DNA of 43,243 nt, from NCBI GenBank assembly GCA_018780265.1, contig JADMJV010000072.1, forward strand, positions 1 through 43,243. The letters are read 5' to 3'. The notes beneath the pieces were generated by a model that worked only from the letters and a program-made list of their open reading frames with translations, was not told the origin of the DNA and made no database searches. Made by a program: the position numbers and the translations under genes. The stretch's first letter is position 1. Every line of letters begins with the position of its first letter. Below are positions 19,567-26,842 of the stretch, one piece after another. The DNA comes from a bacterium (GTDB lineage Bacteria; Vulcanimicrobiota; Xenobia; Xenobiales; JADMJV01).

Positions 19567-19612
19567 CTCAGTCTTCCTCCAGTTGCCGCAGAATGTTGCG
19601 AACCGTTCCGGC
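19561..19612 (-). repeat. 52-bp repeat, original copy in hicAB
   Basis: Covers the last codons and stop of hicA and the first two codons of hicB. Differs from 22716-22767 at two positions only, which is much closer than unrelated loci would be. Confidence 0.92.
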
Positions 19613-19747
19613 CGGGATCTCATGGTTGGCTGGACCCGGGATACTGACATGACGGCCGTCCTTGGTAAAGATGTGGTGGCTGCCCTCGGTCCGAGTCCGT
19701 TCCTAGCCTTTCGCTTCGGCTTGGCGGAACAGTTCGCGTGCTTTCAT
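19568..19747 (-). pseudogene. hicA: hicA toxin gene with in-frame TAG
   Basis: HicA is a small dsRBD-like mRNA interferase. From ATG 19747 the frame reads MKARELFRQAEAKG, then TAG (19703-19705), then ERTRTEGSHHIFTKDGRH and, at the end, AGTVRNILRQLEED with a stop at 19568. HicA proteins normally have Trp after the Gly (GW..xRxxGSHxxF), so a single TGG to TAG change explains the break. The catalytic-His segment GSHHIF and the C-terminus are intact. Either the toxin is inactivated, or the amber codon is a sequencing error or is read through. The promoter is intact. Confidence 0.88.
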
Positions 19748-19763
19748 CGGCTTCACGCACCGA

Positions 19764-19792
19764 ATTATAGCTTATGACGAATAATTTCTCAA
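19764..19792 (-). promoter_or_regulatory. Near-consensus sigma70 promoter for hicAB
   Basis: On the minus strand -35 TTGAGA (19792-19787), a 17-bp spacer and -10 TATAAT (19769-19764). The predicted start near 19757 lies only about 10 nt before the hicA ATG at 19747, so the mRNA would be almost leaderless. Confidence 0.7.
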
Positions 19793-20003
19793 CCATGCCC
19801 CCTGCTGTTGGTAGCGGGATTTCCTCTCCAAGTCTCGCTTCTTGTAAAATCAGCACGTCAAATTCCTGGGGGCGAACTCGAATATGACAGATCAGGTCTC
19901 ACGCCACGCTTCCCGGCGGGCTTGCAGATGGGGCAGGGGAGGTGCAGTCTAAATCCCTCGGAGTCCCTCGGGGGGCACATAAGAGAGCGTGTCAGTCACG
20001 CCG

Positions 20004-20366
20004 CTACAGATTTACCAGGCCCAGACTGATAGCGACGGCCCTATCCACCTCCGCCATTTTGTGTGGTGGGAGCTTGCCTACTCTTCGTTCCAGACGCCGC
20101 TTGTCGAGCGTCTTTATCTGATTGAGAAGAACCCTCGAGGGCAGCGTCAGGCCCGAGCCCTCAAGCGGGATGTGCACGTCCGTTGGTCTTTGCAGTTTGG
20201 TGGGGGCCGAAGTGATGCTGGCAACAATGGTCACGGGACTGTGCTCGTTGCCTATGTCGTTTTGCAGAATAAGCACCGGCCTTCGACCCCCTTGCTCGCT
20301 ACCTACCACGGGATCGAGATCGGCATAGAAGATTTCACCTCGAAGCGGGAAAATCTGCCGTGTCAT
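20004..20366 (-). CDS. mazF: MazF/PemK-family mRNA interferase toxin
   Basis: 120 residues with the MazF fold signatures. These are the N-terminal strand RGEIFYADLDPVVGSEQGGRRPVLILQND (Arg in GEIFYADL context and the conserved GSEQGGRRP loop), VTIVASITSAPTK, and HIPLEGSGLTLPSRVLLNQIKTLDKRRLE with the Thr/Ser-containing strand. Cleaves mRNA at short sequence motifs and is neutralised by MazE. The ATG overlaps the mazE stop by 4 nt (ATGA). Complete, no visible lesion. Confidence 0.94.
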   Translation of the reverse strand: MTRQIFPLRGEIFYADLDPVVGSEQGGRRPVLILQNDIGNEHSPVTIVASITSAPTKLQRPTDVHIPLEGSGLTLPSRVLLNQIKTLDKRRLERRVGKLPPHKMAEVDRAVAISLGLVNL

Positions 20367-20614
20367 TCCGTCAAATAGCGTTCGACCATTTCTTGGTCGG
20401 AGTGGTGGAACTCCTCAGACAAAGATAGGTCCGATTCTGCCTCCGCCAAGTATCCTGCCACCAATCTCTGGCGTAACTGTTCGTGGCGAATTTTGTCGAA
20501 ATGACTGGACAGTACCGAGGCGATAAACCGACTGACGTTTCCCTGACTTTCCGCCCGAACCGCCACCAAGACTTCGGTGGGCAGAGTGAGAGTAATTCGT
20601 TGGCGCGCTGACAT
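20363..20614 (-). CDS. MazE-like ribbon-helix-helix antitoxin
   Basis: 83 residues upstream of mazF with a 4-nt overlap. The N-terminus RQRITLTLPTEVLVAVRAESQGNVSRFI fits a ribbon-helix-helix DNA-binding fold. The acidic C-terminus (LAEAESDLSLSEEFHHSDQE) is the type of flexible segment that wraps the toxin. A strong sigma70-like promoter and a small inverted repeat lie directly upstream, consistent with autorepression by the MazEF complex. The family assignment of the antitoxin rests partly on context. Confidence 0.85.
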   Translation of the reverse strand: MSARQRITLTLPTEVLVAVRAESQGNVSRFIASVLSSHFDKIRHEQLRQRLVAGYLAEAESDLSLSEEFHHSDQEMVERYLTE

Positions 20615-20631
20615 AGGATACCTCGCTTACA

Positions 20632-20686
20632 TTCAGTGTGCTAGCCTGAACGTATCGAGTATATGCCAGGTAGGGCATCCGCGCAA
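20632..20686 (-). promoter_or_regulatory. mazEF promoter and possible operator
   Basis: Minus strand: -35 TTGCGC (20686-20681), 17-bp spacer, -10 TATACT (20663-20658). Downstream of it, near the start of transcription, TTCAG (20632-20636) and CTGAA (20646-20650) form a small inverted repeat that could bind the ribbon-helix-helix antitoxin. Confidence 0.6.
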
Positions 20687-20964
20687 CGCCGAACCTCTAA
20701 CCCTCGCGTCCCGAGACGGTTGCAGCACCTCCAGGACGGCCAAAACAGTCTGTCTCTTCCGAGTTGGCGGGTACTTCAATTGGCTTCGGAAGACGGCTCG
20801 CAGTTGCCTCGACACTGACCGCACTCGACAGTGGCAAGTTCGATAGAGTCTGTCTGAAACGGGTGCCCCATGAATTCGGGACCGTGAGCGCGAAGTGTGG
20901 TCCTTGTATGGCTGCGGTAGATCATTTTGGTGGGAATGTGATGGGCTGTATCGAAGCAGCCATA
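20687..20964. other. Gap upstream of xisH
   Basis: The mazE-xisH gap (20615-20964, 350 bp) holds the mazEF promoter and, in this remainder, no gene that I can support. An imperfect inverted repeat (TTGCC near 20804 and GGCAA near 20837, enclosing CACTG/CAGTG) is the only structure noted; it could belong to xisHI control. No clear plus-strand promoter was recognised. Confidence 0.5.
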
Positions 20965-21399
20965 GTGCCAGCTCGAGATTTATACCACCAGGTTGTCAGG
21001 CGGGCGCTCCAGCAGGATGGCTGGAGCATTACGCACGACCCCTATACTCTGAGCGTGGGTGGTCGCAACGTCTTCGTGGACTTGGGGGCCGAAAGGCTAC
21101 TGGCGGCGAGCAAAGGGTCCGATTTGATAGCGGTGGAAATTAAAGCTTTCTCTGGCCCCTCTGAGCTTGCAAGCCTGGAACAGGCCTTGGGCCAGTATGT
21201 TCTTTACCGCAGCCTTTTGCGCAAGATCGAACCTGAGCGCCGGCTTGTATTGGCCATAACCCAAATTACCTATGACACCACCTTCGCCGAACCTATCGCC
21301 AGGCCCGTCTTGGACGAACTTCGTTTAGACCTGCTCACTTTTGACCCCGGAAAGGAGCGTGTAGTGAAATGGATACACTCGACCGATACAGGAAATTAG
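20965..21399 (+). CDS. xisH: XisH-family protein (PD-(D/E)XK nuclease-like)
   Basis: 144 residues. XisH was named in cyanobacteria for control of fdxN-element excision. The start GTG 20965 gives the canonical N-terminus VPARDLYHQVVRRALQQDGW; an upstream ATG (20941) would add eight residues. THDPYTLSVGGRNVFVDLGAE, KGSDLIAVEIKAF and LEQALGQYVLYRSLL are family hallmarks. Asp39 with Glu58-Ile-Lys60 matches the D...ExK core of PD-(D/E)XK nucleases, so a nuclease-like role is plausible. It overlaps xisI by 31 nt. No element-excision target (nif genes, recombinase) is present here. Confidence 0.92.
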   Translation: MPARDLYHQVVRRALQQDGWSITHDPYTLSVGGRNVFVDLGAERLLAASKGSDLIAVEIKAFSGPSELASLEQALGQYVLYRSLLRKIEPERRLVLAITQITYDTTFAEPIARPVLDELRLDLLTFDPGKERVVKWIHSTDTGN

Positions 21400-21704
21400 T
21401 CCGGGAGGTGATCTCAGAATACGCTCAGTTCAAGCCTTCGGTGGGCGAGGTCGAGGTGGAAGTTATCTTTGACGAGAAGCTCGACCACTATGAACTGCTT
21501 CACACTGGATGGAGTGGCCCCTATCGCGTTCACGGCAGCGTGATCCACATTGACCTGCGCGGCGGCAAGTTTTGGATTCAGCATGACGGCACGGAGCGTG
21601 GTGTGGCTCTGGATTTGGTGGATCGAGGAGTTCCTAAAGAAGACATTGTGCTGGCGTTTAAGCCTCCCGAAATGCGCTCTCTCACCGACTTCGCGATCGG
21701 TTGA
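21369..21704 (+). CDS. xisI: XisI-family protein, partner of XisH
   Basis: 111 residues with the standard XisI layout: YRKLVREVISEYAQFKPSVGEVEVEVIFDE, HYELLHTGWSGPYRVHG, HIDLRGGKFWIQHDGTE, and a C-terminal LVDRGVPKEDIVLAFKPPEMR. XisI is almost always encoded directly after XisH; here the two overlap by 31 nt, implying coupled translation and a complex. The molecular role is not established; position inside a toxin-antitoxin cluster suggests the pair behaves as a stability or defence module. Confidence 0.93.
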   Translation: MDTLDRYRKLVREVISEYAQFKPSVGEVEVEVIFDEKLDHYELLHTGWSGPYRVHGSVIHIDLRGGKFWIQHDGTERGVALDLVDRGVPKEDIVLAFKPPEMRSLTDFAIG

Positions 21705-21734
21705 CGCCCGGGTGAGCAGGGATGGCGGGGGTTT

Positions 21735-21917
21735 TCAGCAGCCTACCTCGCAACCCGCGGGAACCTGCTGGCTGATCTGGCGCGGGAGCTGCTCCGGTTT
21801 CAAATTCTTGGTGACTTGGCTCAACGAAACCGGTCGATAGTCGAGAATTTCGCCGGCCAACTGCTCTCCCAGGCCAGGCCCTCGTCCCGCTCCACGCAGT
21901 AAATTCTTGATTTCCAA
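21735..21917 (-). CDS. Possible small ORF downstream of vapC
   Basis: A 60-residue frame starting at TTG 21917, 10 nt after the vapC stop, with GAAAGAGA upstream. It reads EIKNLLRGAGRGPGLGEQLAGEILDYRP and ends VPAGCEVGC. The codon usage resembles neighbouring genes, but there is no recognised family and the start codon is weak. It may be a small operon member or chance. Confidence 0.3.
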   Translation of the reverse strand: MEIKNLLRGAGRGPGLGEQLAGEILDYRPVSLSQVTKNLKPEQLPRQISQQVPAGCEVGC

Positions 21918-21927
21918 TTCTCTTTCA

Positions 21928-22356
21928 TTACGGTGGGGCTTTCGTCCAATCGAGCAGCTTCAATTCAATACCGGCAGCGGCGGACATGGGCTCGAAATCT
22001 CGTTTATTTCGAGTAACCAGAGGGAGGCCGCGAGCGATGGCCACCCCTGCGATCAAGATATCCCCAAACTGGCGTTGGGGGCGCGCAACGGCGGCCCATA
22101 TCGCAGCAGAAATAGCGGCGGCACCTTCATCGAATGGGAGGACCAGGCAGTTCGAGATAAGCTCCTCAAACGATTGCAGTTGCCGGTGAAATGGCTTGCC
22201 TTCCTGGATTGCCACCCTATAGCCACGAAGGCGCTCGAACACGGTAACCGAGGAGAGCGTGAGCCTGCCAAACTCCGCCAAATACTGGCGAGCATTGTGA
22301 GCGACCCGGAGGTTGCCTCGGCAGAGTTCCGACAGCGTGTCTGTGTCGAGCAACAT
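21928..22356 (-). CDS. vapC: VapC-type PIN-domain toxin
   Basis: 142 residues with a PIN RNase fold. The acidic set is Asp4/Asp6 (LLDTDTLSEL), Glu41 (TVFERLRG) and Asp99 (FGDILIAGVA), with Asn117/Asp120 in VTRNKRDF. VapC toxins cleave tRNA or rRNA with Mg2+. It starts 8 nt after the upstream antitoxin gene, the usual order. All predicted metal ligands are present, so the toxin looks active. Confidence 0.92.
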   Translation of the reverse strand: MLLDTDTLSELCRGNLRVAHNARQYLAEFGRLTLSSVTVFERLRGYRVAIQEGKPFHRQLQSFEELISNCLVLPFDEGAAAISAAIWAAVARPQRQFGDILIAGVAIARGLPLVTRNKRDFEPMSAAAGIELKLLDWTKAPP

Positions 22357-22364
22357 CGGTGTGC

Positions 22365-22721
22365 TTACGATTGCTCGGATACCTCAATCAGACGAGCCGT
22401 CAGGGAGGAAATTTCAGCCTCAGACACGCCGGACAGACTTGCTTTTGCCATTTGTAGGATTTCATCAGGAGAAGGAGCGATGTCCACGTCTTCGCCGTAG
22501 TGTCGTCGCAGCAACGCGATCACTTGCCCTTCGAAGCTGCGCCCGCAACGTTGCGCGTCCGATGTAAGTCTGTCGCGGAGCGAAGGTGGGAAACGAATCG
22601 TGCGGGCTATGGGGCCCTTTGAGGTCGCTGTCGGGTCAGGCTTGGCCACAACCAGTATGATACCAGATTGGTTTTTTGAGGGCAAGTCGGGCAGTTGGGC
22701 AAACTCGGTGGTCCTGATCAT
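22365..22721 (-). CDS. Ribbon-helix-helix antitoxin of VapC (VapB/FitA-like)
   Basis: 118 residues from ATG 22721. The central ARTIRFPPSLRDRLTSDAQRCGRSFEGQVIALLRRHYG is an Arc/FitA-type ribbon-helix-helix, and the acidic C-terminus (DIAPSPDEILQMAKASLSG) would bind VapC. The start is fixed by the end of a hicA remnant one base upstream: the first residues MI follow the same GAGATGATC context as hicB at 19566. The first 40 residues (QLPDLPSKNQSGIILVVAKP) are not typical of FitA and may be a graft from the lost neighbour. Confidence 0.8.
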   Translation of the reverse strand: MIRTTEFAQLPDLPSKNQSGIILVVAKPDPTATSKGPIARTIRFPPSLRDRLTSDAQRCGRSFEGQVIALLRRHYGEDVDIAPSPDEILQMAKASLSGVSEAEISSLTARLIEVSEQS

Positions 22722-22767
22722 CTCAGTCTTCCTCCCGTTGCCGCAGAATGGTGCGAACCGTTCCGGC
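22716..22767 (-). repeat. 52-bp copy of the hicA end / hicB start
   Basis: 50 of 52 bases match 19561-19612, in the same orientation. On the minus strand it encodes the last HicA residues (AGTVRTILRQREED and stop) followed by GATGATC, where the next start codon lies. No more of hicA is present upstream, so this is a gene remnant fused to the vapBC antitoxin leader. Confidence 0.92.
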
Positions 22768-22836
22768 CTTCGCCGGGTCGCGGGCCGGAGAGGATTTGGC
22801 CGCTCCCCTTCCAAAGGGGTGCAGCGCGACTGCAAC

Positions 22837-22864
22837 CCGCCCCCTTTATCAATACCGGGGGCGG
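22837..22864 (+). promoter_or_regulatory. GC-rich hairpin in aceB leader
   Basis: Perfect 8-bp arms CCGCCCCC (22837-22844) and GGGGGCGG (22857-22864) with a 12-nt loop, ending 17 nt before the aceB ATG. A smaller hairpin, CCCCTT/AAGGGG, lies just upstream near 22805-22819. It might insulate aceB from the island or attenuate its expression. Confidence 0.45.
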
Positions 22865-22881
22865 TCGTAAAGGAGAGTTGA

Positions 22882-24444
22882 ATGGCCCGCTATCATATCA
22901 ATGCTGCTCTCGAAGAGGGTTTCGAAGCCATTCTGACGCCTCAGGCCTGCGAATTTTTGGTCCAGCTCCACGACCGCTTCGAGGGGGTTCGTCAGCAGCG
23001 GTTGGCGGACAGGCTGGCTCGACAGGCCCAGTTGGACGAAACCGCCGCCCTCGACTTTCTTCCCGAAACGGCCGAGGTTCGCCGCTCGGAGTGGAAGGTC
23101 GCGCCCATCCCCCCCGATCTGCTCGATCGGCGCGTGGAGATCACCGGGCCGGTGGATCGCAAAATGGTGATCAACGCCTTAAATTCGCCTGCGAAAGTCT
23201 TTATGGCCGATTTTGAGGACAGCAACTCGCCCACCTGGAGCAACTGTGTGGCCGGCCAGATCAATCTGCTTGACGCCAACCGCAAGACCCTCGCCTACAC
23301 CAGTCCCGAGGGCAAGCACTACACTCTGGGAGAAAATCCCGCGGTGCTGCTGGTCCGTCCGCGCGGCTGGCACCTGCCCGAAAAGCACTTCCAGGTAGAC
23401 GGTCAGAGCATTTCGGGTTCGCTCTTTGACTTTGGGCTTTACTTCTTTCACAACGTGAAGGTGCGCCTGCAGCAGGGCAGCGGCATCTACTTCTACGTAC
23501 CCAAGCTGGAGCACTACCTGGAAGCTCGCCTCTGGAACGACGTTTTCGTGTTCGCTCAGCAGGCTCTCGAGGTTCCCCAGAGCACGGTCAGGGCTACGGT
23601 TTTGATCGAGACCATCACGGCCGCCTTCCAGATGGACGAAATCCTCTATGAGTTGCGCGACCATTCGTCTGGCCTCAACTGTGGGCGCTGGGACTACATT
23701 TTCAGCTTCATTAAGAAGTTTCGTCGCCATCCGCAGTTCCTGCTGCCCGATCGGGCTCAGGTCACCATGGACAAGCACTTCCTGGCCTCCTATGTGCGCC
23801 TGCTGATTGAGACCTGCCATCGACGCGGCATTCACGCCATGGGCGGCATGGCGGCGCAGATTCCCATCAAAAACGATGAAGCAGCTAACCAGGCGGCCCT
23901 CGACAAGGTTCGCCAGGACAAACTGCGCGAGGTCAAGGCGGGCCACGACGGAACCTGGGTGGCTCATCCGGGCTTGATCGGCATCGCTCAGGCCATCTTT
24001 GACGAGGGGATGCCCACCCCTCATCAGATCGACAAGGCCACTCCCGCCGGACAGGTGACGGCGGTCGATCTGCTCAGCGTGCCTCAGGGTACGCGCAGCG
24101 AAGCCGGGCTGCGTCTCAACATCGACGTGGGACTTCAGTATGTCGAGTCGTGGCTGCGCGGAAACGGCTGCGTGCCCATTTACCATTTGATGGAGGATGC
24201 CGCCACCGCCGAGATTTCTCGCACTCAGGTGTGGCAATGGCTGCATCACGGGGCCAGTTTGCAGGACGGCCGGCCGGTCACGGCCGAGTTGGTGAAGCAG
24301 ATCACCGAGCAAGAACTGCAGCGCTTGACCTCTCAGGCAACCGTGGGCCACCGGTTTGAACGGGCAGGTCAGCTCTTCTTGGAGATGATGCTGGCTTCCG
24401 ACCCACCAGAATTTTTGACCCTGGTGGCCTATGACCACCTCTGA
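22882..24444 (+). CDS. aceB: Malate synthase A
   Basis: Condenses glyoxylate with acetyl-CoA to malate, second step of the glyoxylate shunt. 520 residues, the usual size of the A isoform. Near residue 255 ELRDHSSGLNCGRWDY, and near residue 435 LMEDAATAEISRTQ with the catalytic Asp, match the malate synthase active site. VFMADFEDSNSPTWSN lies around residue 108. The start is ATG 22882 with AAGGAGAG 5 nt upstream. aceA follows 72 nt downstream on the same strand, forming a glyoxylate-shunt unit. Confidence 0.97.
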   Translation: MARYHINAALEEGFEAILTPQACEFLVQLHDRFEGVRQQRLADRLARQAQLDETAALDFLPETAEVRRSEWKVAPIPPDLLDRRVEITGPVDRKMVINALNSPAKVFMADFEDSNSPTWSNCVAGQINLLDANRKTLAYTSPEGKHYTLGENPAVLLVRPRGWHLPEKHFQVDGQSISGSLFDFGLYFFHNVKVRLQQGSGIYFYVPKLEHYLEARLWNDVFVFAQQALEVPQSTVRATVLIETITAAFQMDEILYELRDHSSGLNCGRWDYIFSFIKKFRRHPQFLLPDRAQVTMDKHFLASYVRLLIETCHRRGIHAMGGMAAQIPIKNDEAANQAALDKVRQDKLREVKAGHDGTWVAHPGLIGIAQAIFDEGMPTPHQIDKATPAGQVTAVDLLSVPQGTRSEAGLRLNIDVGLQYVESWLRGNGCVPIYHLMEDAATAEISRTQVWQWLHHGASLQDGRPVTAELVKQITEQELQRLTSQATVGHRFERAGQLFLEMMLASDPPEFLTLVAYDHL

Positions 24445-24516
24445 TCAAAAAAACCACATGTTCCGCGCCCGAGGGGTGGACCATCTGGACATCACATCAC
24501 CTCTTTGGGAGGTAGC

Positions 24517-25797
24517 ATGACGGACAAGGCGACCTTTGTTGCAAAACTCGAGAAGAGCTGGGCCGAAGACGCCCGCTGGAAAGGCATTCAGCGCCGTTAT
24601 TCGGCCGAGGACGTCTATCGTCTACGCGGCTCTTACGATATCGAATATAGCCTGGCACGGATAACCTCTGAGCGCCTCTGGGACCTGTTGCACAGTGAAG
24701 ATTACGTCAATGTGCTCTCGGCCATCACGGGCAATCAGGCCATTCAGGAAGTTCAGGCCGGACTCAAGGCTATCTACGTCAGTGGCTGGCAGGTAGCGGC
24801 TGACGGAAACAACGCTCTCCAGATGTACCCGGACCAGAGCCTTTATCCCAGCGATTCGGTTCCTCTTTTGGTGCGGCGTATCAACAACGCGCTGTTGCGC
24901 GCCGACCAGATTCACCATATGAACGGGGACAACAAGATTCAATGGTTGGCCCCGGTGGTGGCCGACGCCGAGGCTGGCTTTGGCGGAGCTCTGCACGCCT
25001 TTGAGATCATGAAGGACATGATCGAAGCAGGCACGGCTGGGGTTCACTTTGAGGACCAGTTGGCCTCGGTCAAGAAGTGCGGCCATCTGGGCGGCAAGGT
25101 ACTGGTGCCCACCCGGGAGTTCGTGGACAAGCTGATCGCGGCTCGCCTGGCGGCCGACGTGTGCGGCGTACCCACTTTGTTGATTGCCCGCACCGACGCC
25201 AACAGCGCCAACCTGATGACCAGCGACATCGACGACTACGACAAGGAGTTCCTCAATGGCGAACGCACTCACGAGGGATTTTTTGGCGTCAAAATGGGTG
25301 TCAAACAGGCTATCAGCCGCGGCCTGGCTTACGCGCCTTACGCTGACTTGATCTGGATGGAAACGGGCTTACCCGACATTGCCGAGGCACGCGAATTCGC
25401 CGAGGCCATTCATGCCAGGTTCCCGGGCAAGTTGCTGGCTTACAACTGTTCTCCCTCGTTCAACTGGCGCAAACGGCTCAGCCAGCAAGAGTGCGAAAGC
25501 TTCCAGCGTGAGTTGGGGGCCATGGGTTACAAGTTTCAATTTGTCACCCTGTCGGGCTTCCACCAGCTCAACTTTGGCATCTTCAAGCTGGCCCAGGCCT
25601 ACAAGCAACGAGGCATGGGGGCTTACGCAGATCTGCAAGTGGCCGAGTTTGAGGCCGAAAAAGAAGGCTACGAGGCCACCAAGCACCAGCAGTTTGTGGG
25701 CACCGGCTACTTCGATGAGGTCACTCAGGTCGCCACCGGAGGCGCATCCTCGGTGACGGCCTTGAAGGGCTCGACGGAAGCCGAGCAGTTTCACTAA
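24517..25797 (+). CDS. aceA: Isocitrate lyase
   Basis: Cleaves isocitrate to glyoxylate and succinate, allowing growth on acetate or fatty acids. 426 residues from ATG 24517, which has GGGAGG 4 nt upstream. The catalytic KKCGHLGGK loop (Cys188), the ADAEAGFGG and FEDQ metal/substrate segments, IARTDANSA and NCSPSFNW are all intact. It ends at a strong terminator shared with convergent floA. Confidence 0.98.
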   Translation: MTDKATFVAKLEKSWAEDARWKGIQRRYSAEDVYRLRGSYDIEYSLARITSERLWDLLHSEDYVNVLSAITGNQAIQEVQAGLKAIYVSGWQVAADGNNALQMYPDQSLYPSDSVPLLVRRINNALLRADQIHHMNGDNKIQWLAPVVADAEAGFGGALHAFEIMKDMIEAGTAGVHFEDQLASVKKCGHLGGKVLVPTREFVDKLIAARLAADVCGVPTLLIARTDANSANLMTSDIDDYDKEFLNGERTHEGFFGVKMGVKQAISRGLAYAPYADLIWMETGLPDIAEAREFAEAIHARFPGKLLAYNCSPSFNWRKRLSQQECESFQRELGAMGYKFQFVTLSGFHQLNFGIFKLAQAYKQRGMGAYADLQVAEFEAEKEGYEATKHQQFVGTGYFDEVTQVATGGASSVTALKGSTEAEQFH

Positions 25798-25804
25798 AGA
25801 GAAT

Positions 25805-25833
25805 GGGACGGTCGAGTGGCTACCGACCGTCCC
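25805..25833. terminator. Bidirectional terminator between aceA and floA
   Basis: Perfect 10-bp stem GGGACGGTCG (25805-25814) and CGACCGTCCC (25824-25833), loop AGTGGCTAC. It lies 7 nt after aceA and 4 nt after floA in the opposite sense, so it can serve both transcripts. Confidence 0.75.
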
Positions 25834-25837
25834 GTTG

Positions 25838-26737
25838 CTAGCCCTTGGCGGCGGTCACCACTGCCTGAAAACGTCCCTGGCGCATGGCTTCGGCAAGTGC
25901 TTTGGGGACGTTGGCCTCGGCTTCGATTACTTTGGCCCGCATCTCTTCCACTTTGGCTTTCATCTCTTCCTCAGCGGCCACCGCTTCAGTGCGGCGTTGC
26001 TCGGCACGAGCCTGGGCAATCAGGGTGTCGGCCTGGGCCTGGTCTTTCTGAAGCTGAGCCCCGATGTTGCGGCCGATGTCGACATCCATCACATCGATGG
26101 AGAGAATGTCGAAGGCGGTATCACTGTCCAATCCCCGAGACAGCACCGTTTGCGAAATGATGCCCGGATTGCCCAGCACGGTTTTGTGAGTGGCGGCACA
26201 ACCGATGGCCGTCACTACGCCCTCTCCGACACGGGCTAAAATGGTGGCTTCGCCGGCGCCACCTACCAGGTTTTTGATATTGGCCTTGAGGGTGATTCGG
26301 CAAGTGGCGGTGACCTGAATCCCATCTTTGGACATACCGGAAATAGGTTGGGTCTGGAGCACTTTGGGGTTGATCATCATGGAGACCGCTTCCAACACGT
26401 CTCGGCCGGCCAGATCAATGGCCGCCGCCGTGCGGAAGTTAAGGTCGATATTGGCCTTGTGGCTCTCCACCAGAGCCCGCACCACTTTTTGAATGTTGCC
26501 TCCGGCCAGGTAGTGGGCTTCCAGATCGCGTTCGTGGAGGTGTTCGATTCCGGCCTGACGCCCCATGATCAGAGGACGCACCACCGCGGCCGGGTCGACC
26601 CGCTTGAAACGCATGGCGAGCAGATGGAGAAAGCCGATGTTAACGCCATTGGAAATGGCTTCCATGTAGAGTGTGACGGGAAAGTAGTAAGCAAAAACGC
26701 AGAACGTGCAGAATCCGAAAAACAGTAGGGTTCCCAT
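25838..26737 (-). CDS. floA: Flotillin-like protein FloA
   Basis: SPFH-family membrane scaffold that organises functional microdomains in bacteria. 299 residues from ATG 26737, which has GGGAGG upstream. One N-terminal hydrophobic anchor (LLFFGFCTFCVFAYYFPVTL) precedes the conserved FloA blocks AMRFKRVDPAAVVRPL, ESHKANIDL and GRDVLEAVSMMINPKVL. Ala/Glu-rich coiled coil (QARAEQRRTEAVAAEEEMKAK) and AEAMRQGRF follow. It is slightly shorter than the 330-residue Bacillus protein. No NfeD partner is adjacent. Confidence 0.94.
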   Translation of the reverse strand: MGTLLFFGFCTFCVFAYYFPVTLYMEAISNGVNIGFLHLLAMRFKRVDPAAVVRPLIMGRQAGIEHLHERDLEAHYLAGGNIQKVVRALVESHKANIDLNFRTAAAIDLAGRDVLEAVSMMINPKVLQTQPISGMSKDGIQVTATCRITLKANIKNLVGGAGEATILARVGEGVVTAIGCAATHKTVLGNPGIISQTVLSRGLDSDTAFDILSIDVMDVDIGRNIGAQLQKDQAQADTLIAQARAEQRRTEAVAAEEEMKAKVEEMRAKVIEAEANVPKALAEAMRQGRFQAVVTAAKG

Positions 26738-26842
26738 TGATTGCCTCCCAGGCCTGGCCATTAGCGGCCCGCTGTTGCGGCCAGAGTCCCACTGCGATGA
26801 GGTTCTGATCCAGGCTCACTTCGCGGTCGCTGGCGGAATCCC

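Noticed and set aside
19120..19650. 176-residue version of HicB starting at 19650
   Set aside because: The first 28 residues are an out-of-frame reading of the end of hicA; ATG 19566 gives the family N-terminus.
20965..21704. XisHI as evidence of an excision element
   Set aside because: No recombinase, nif gene or boundary repeat is present, so only the protein pair is supported.
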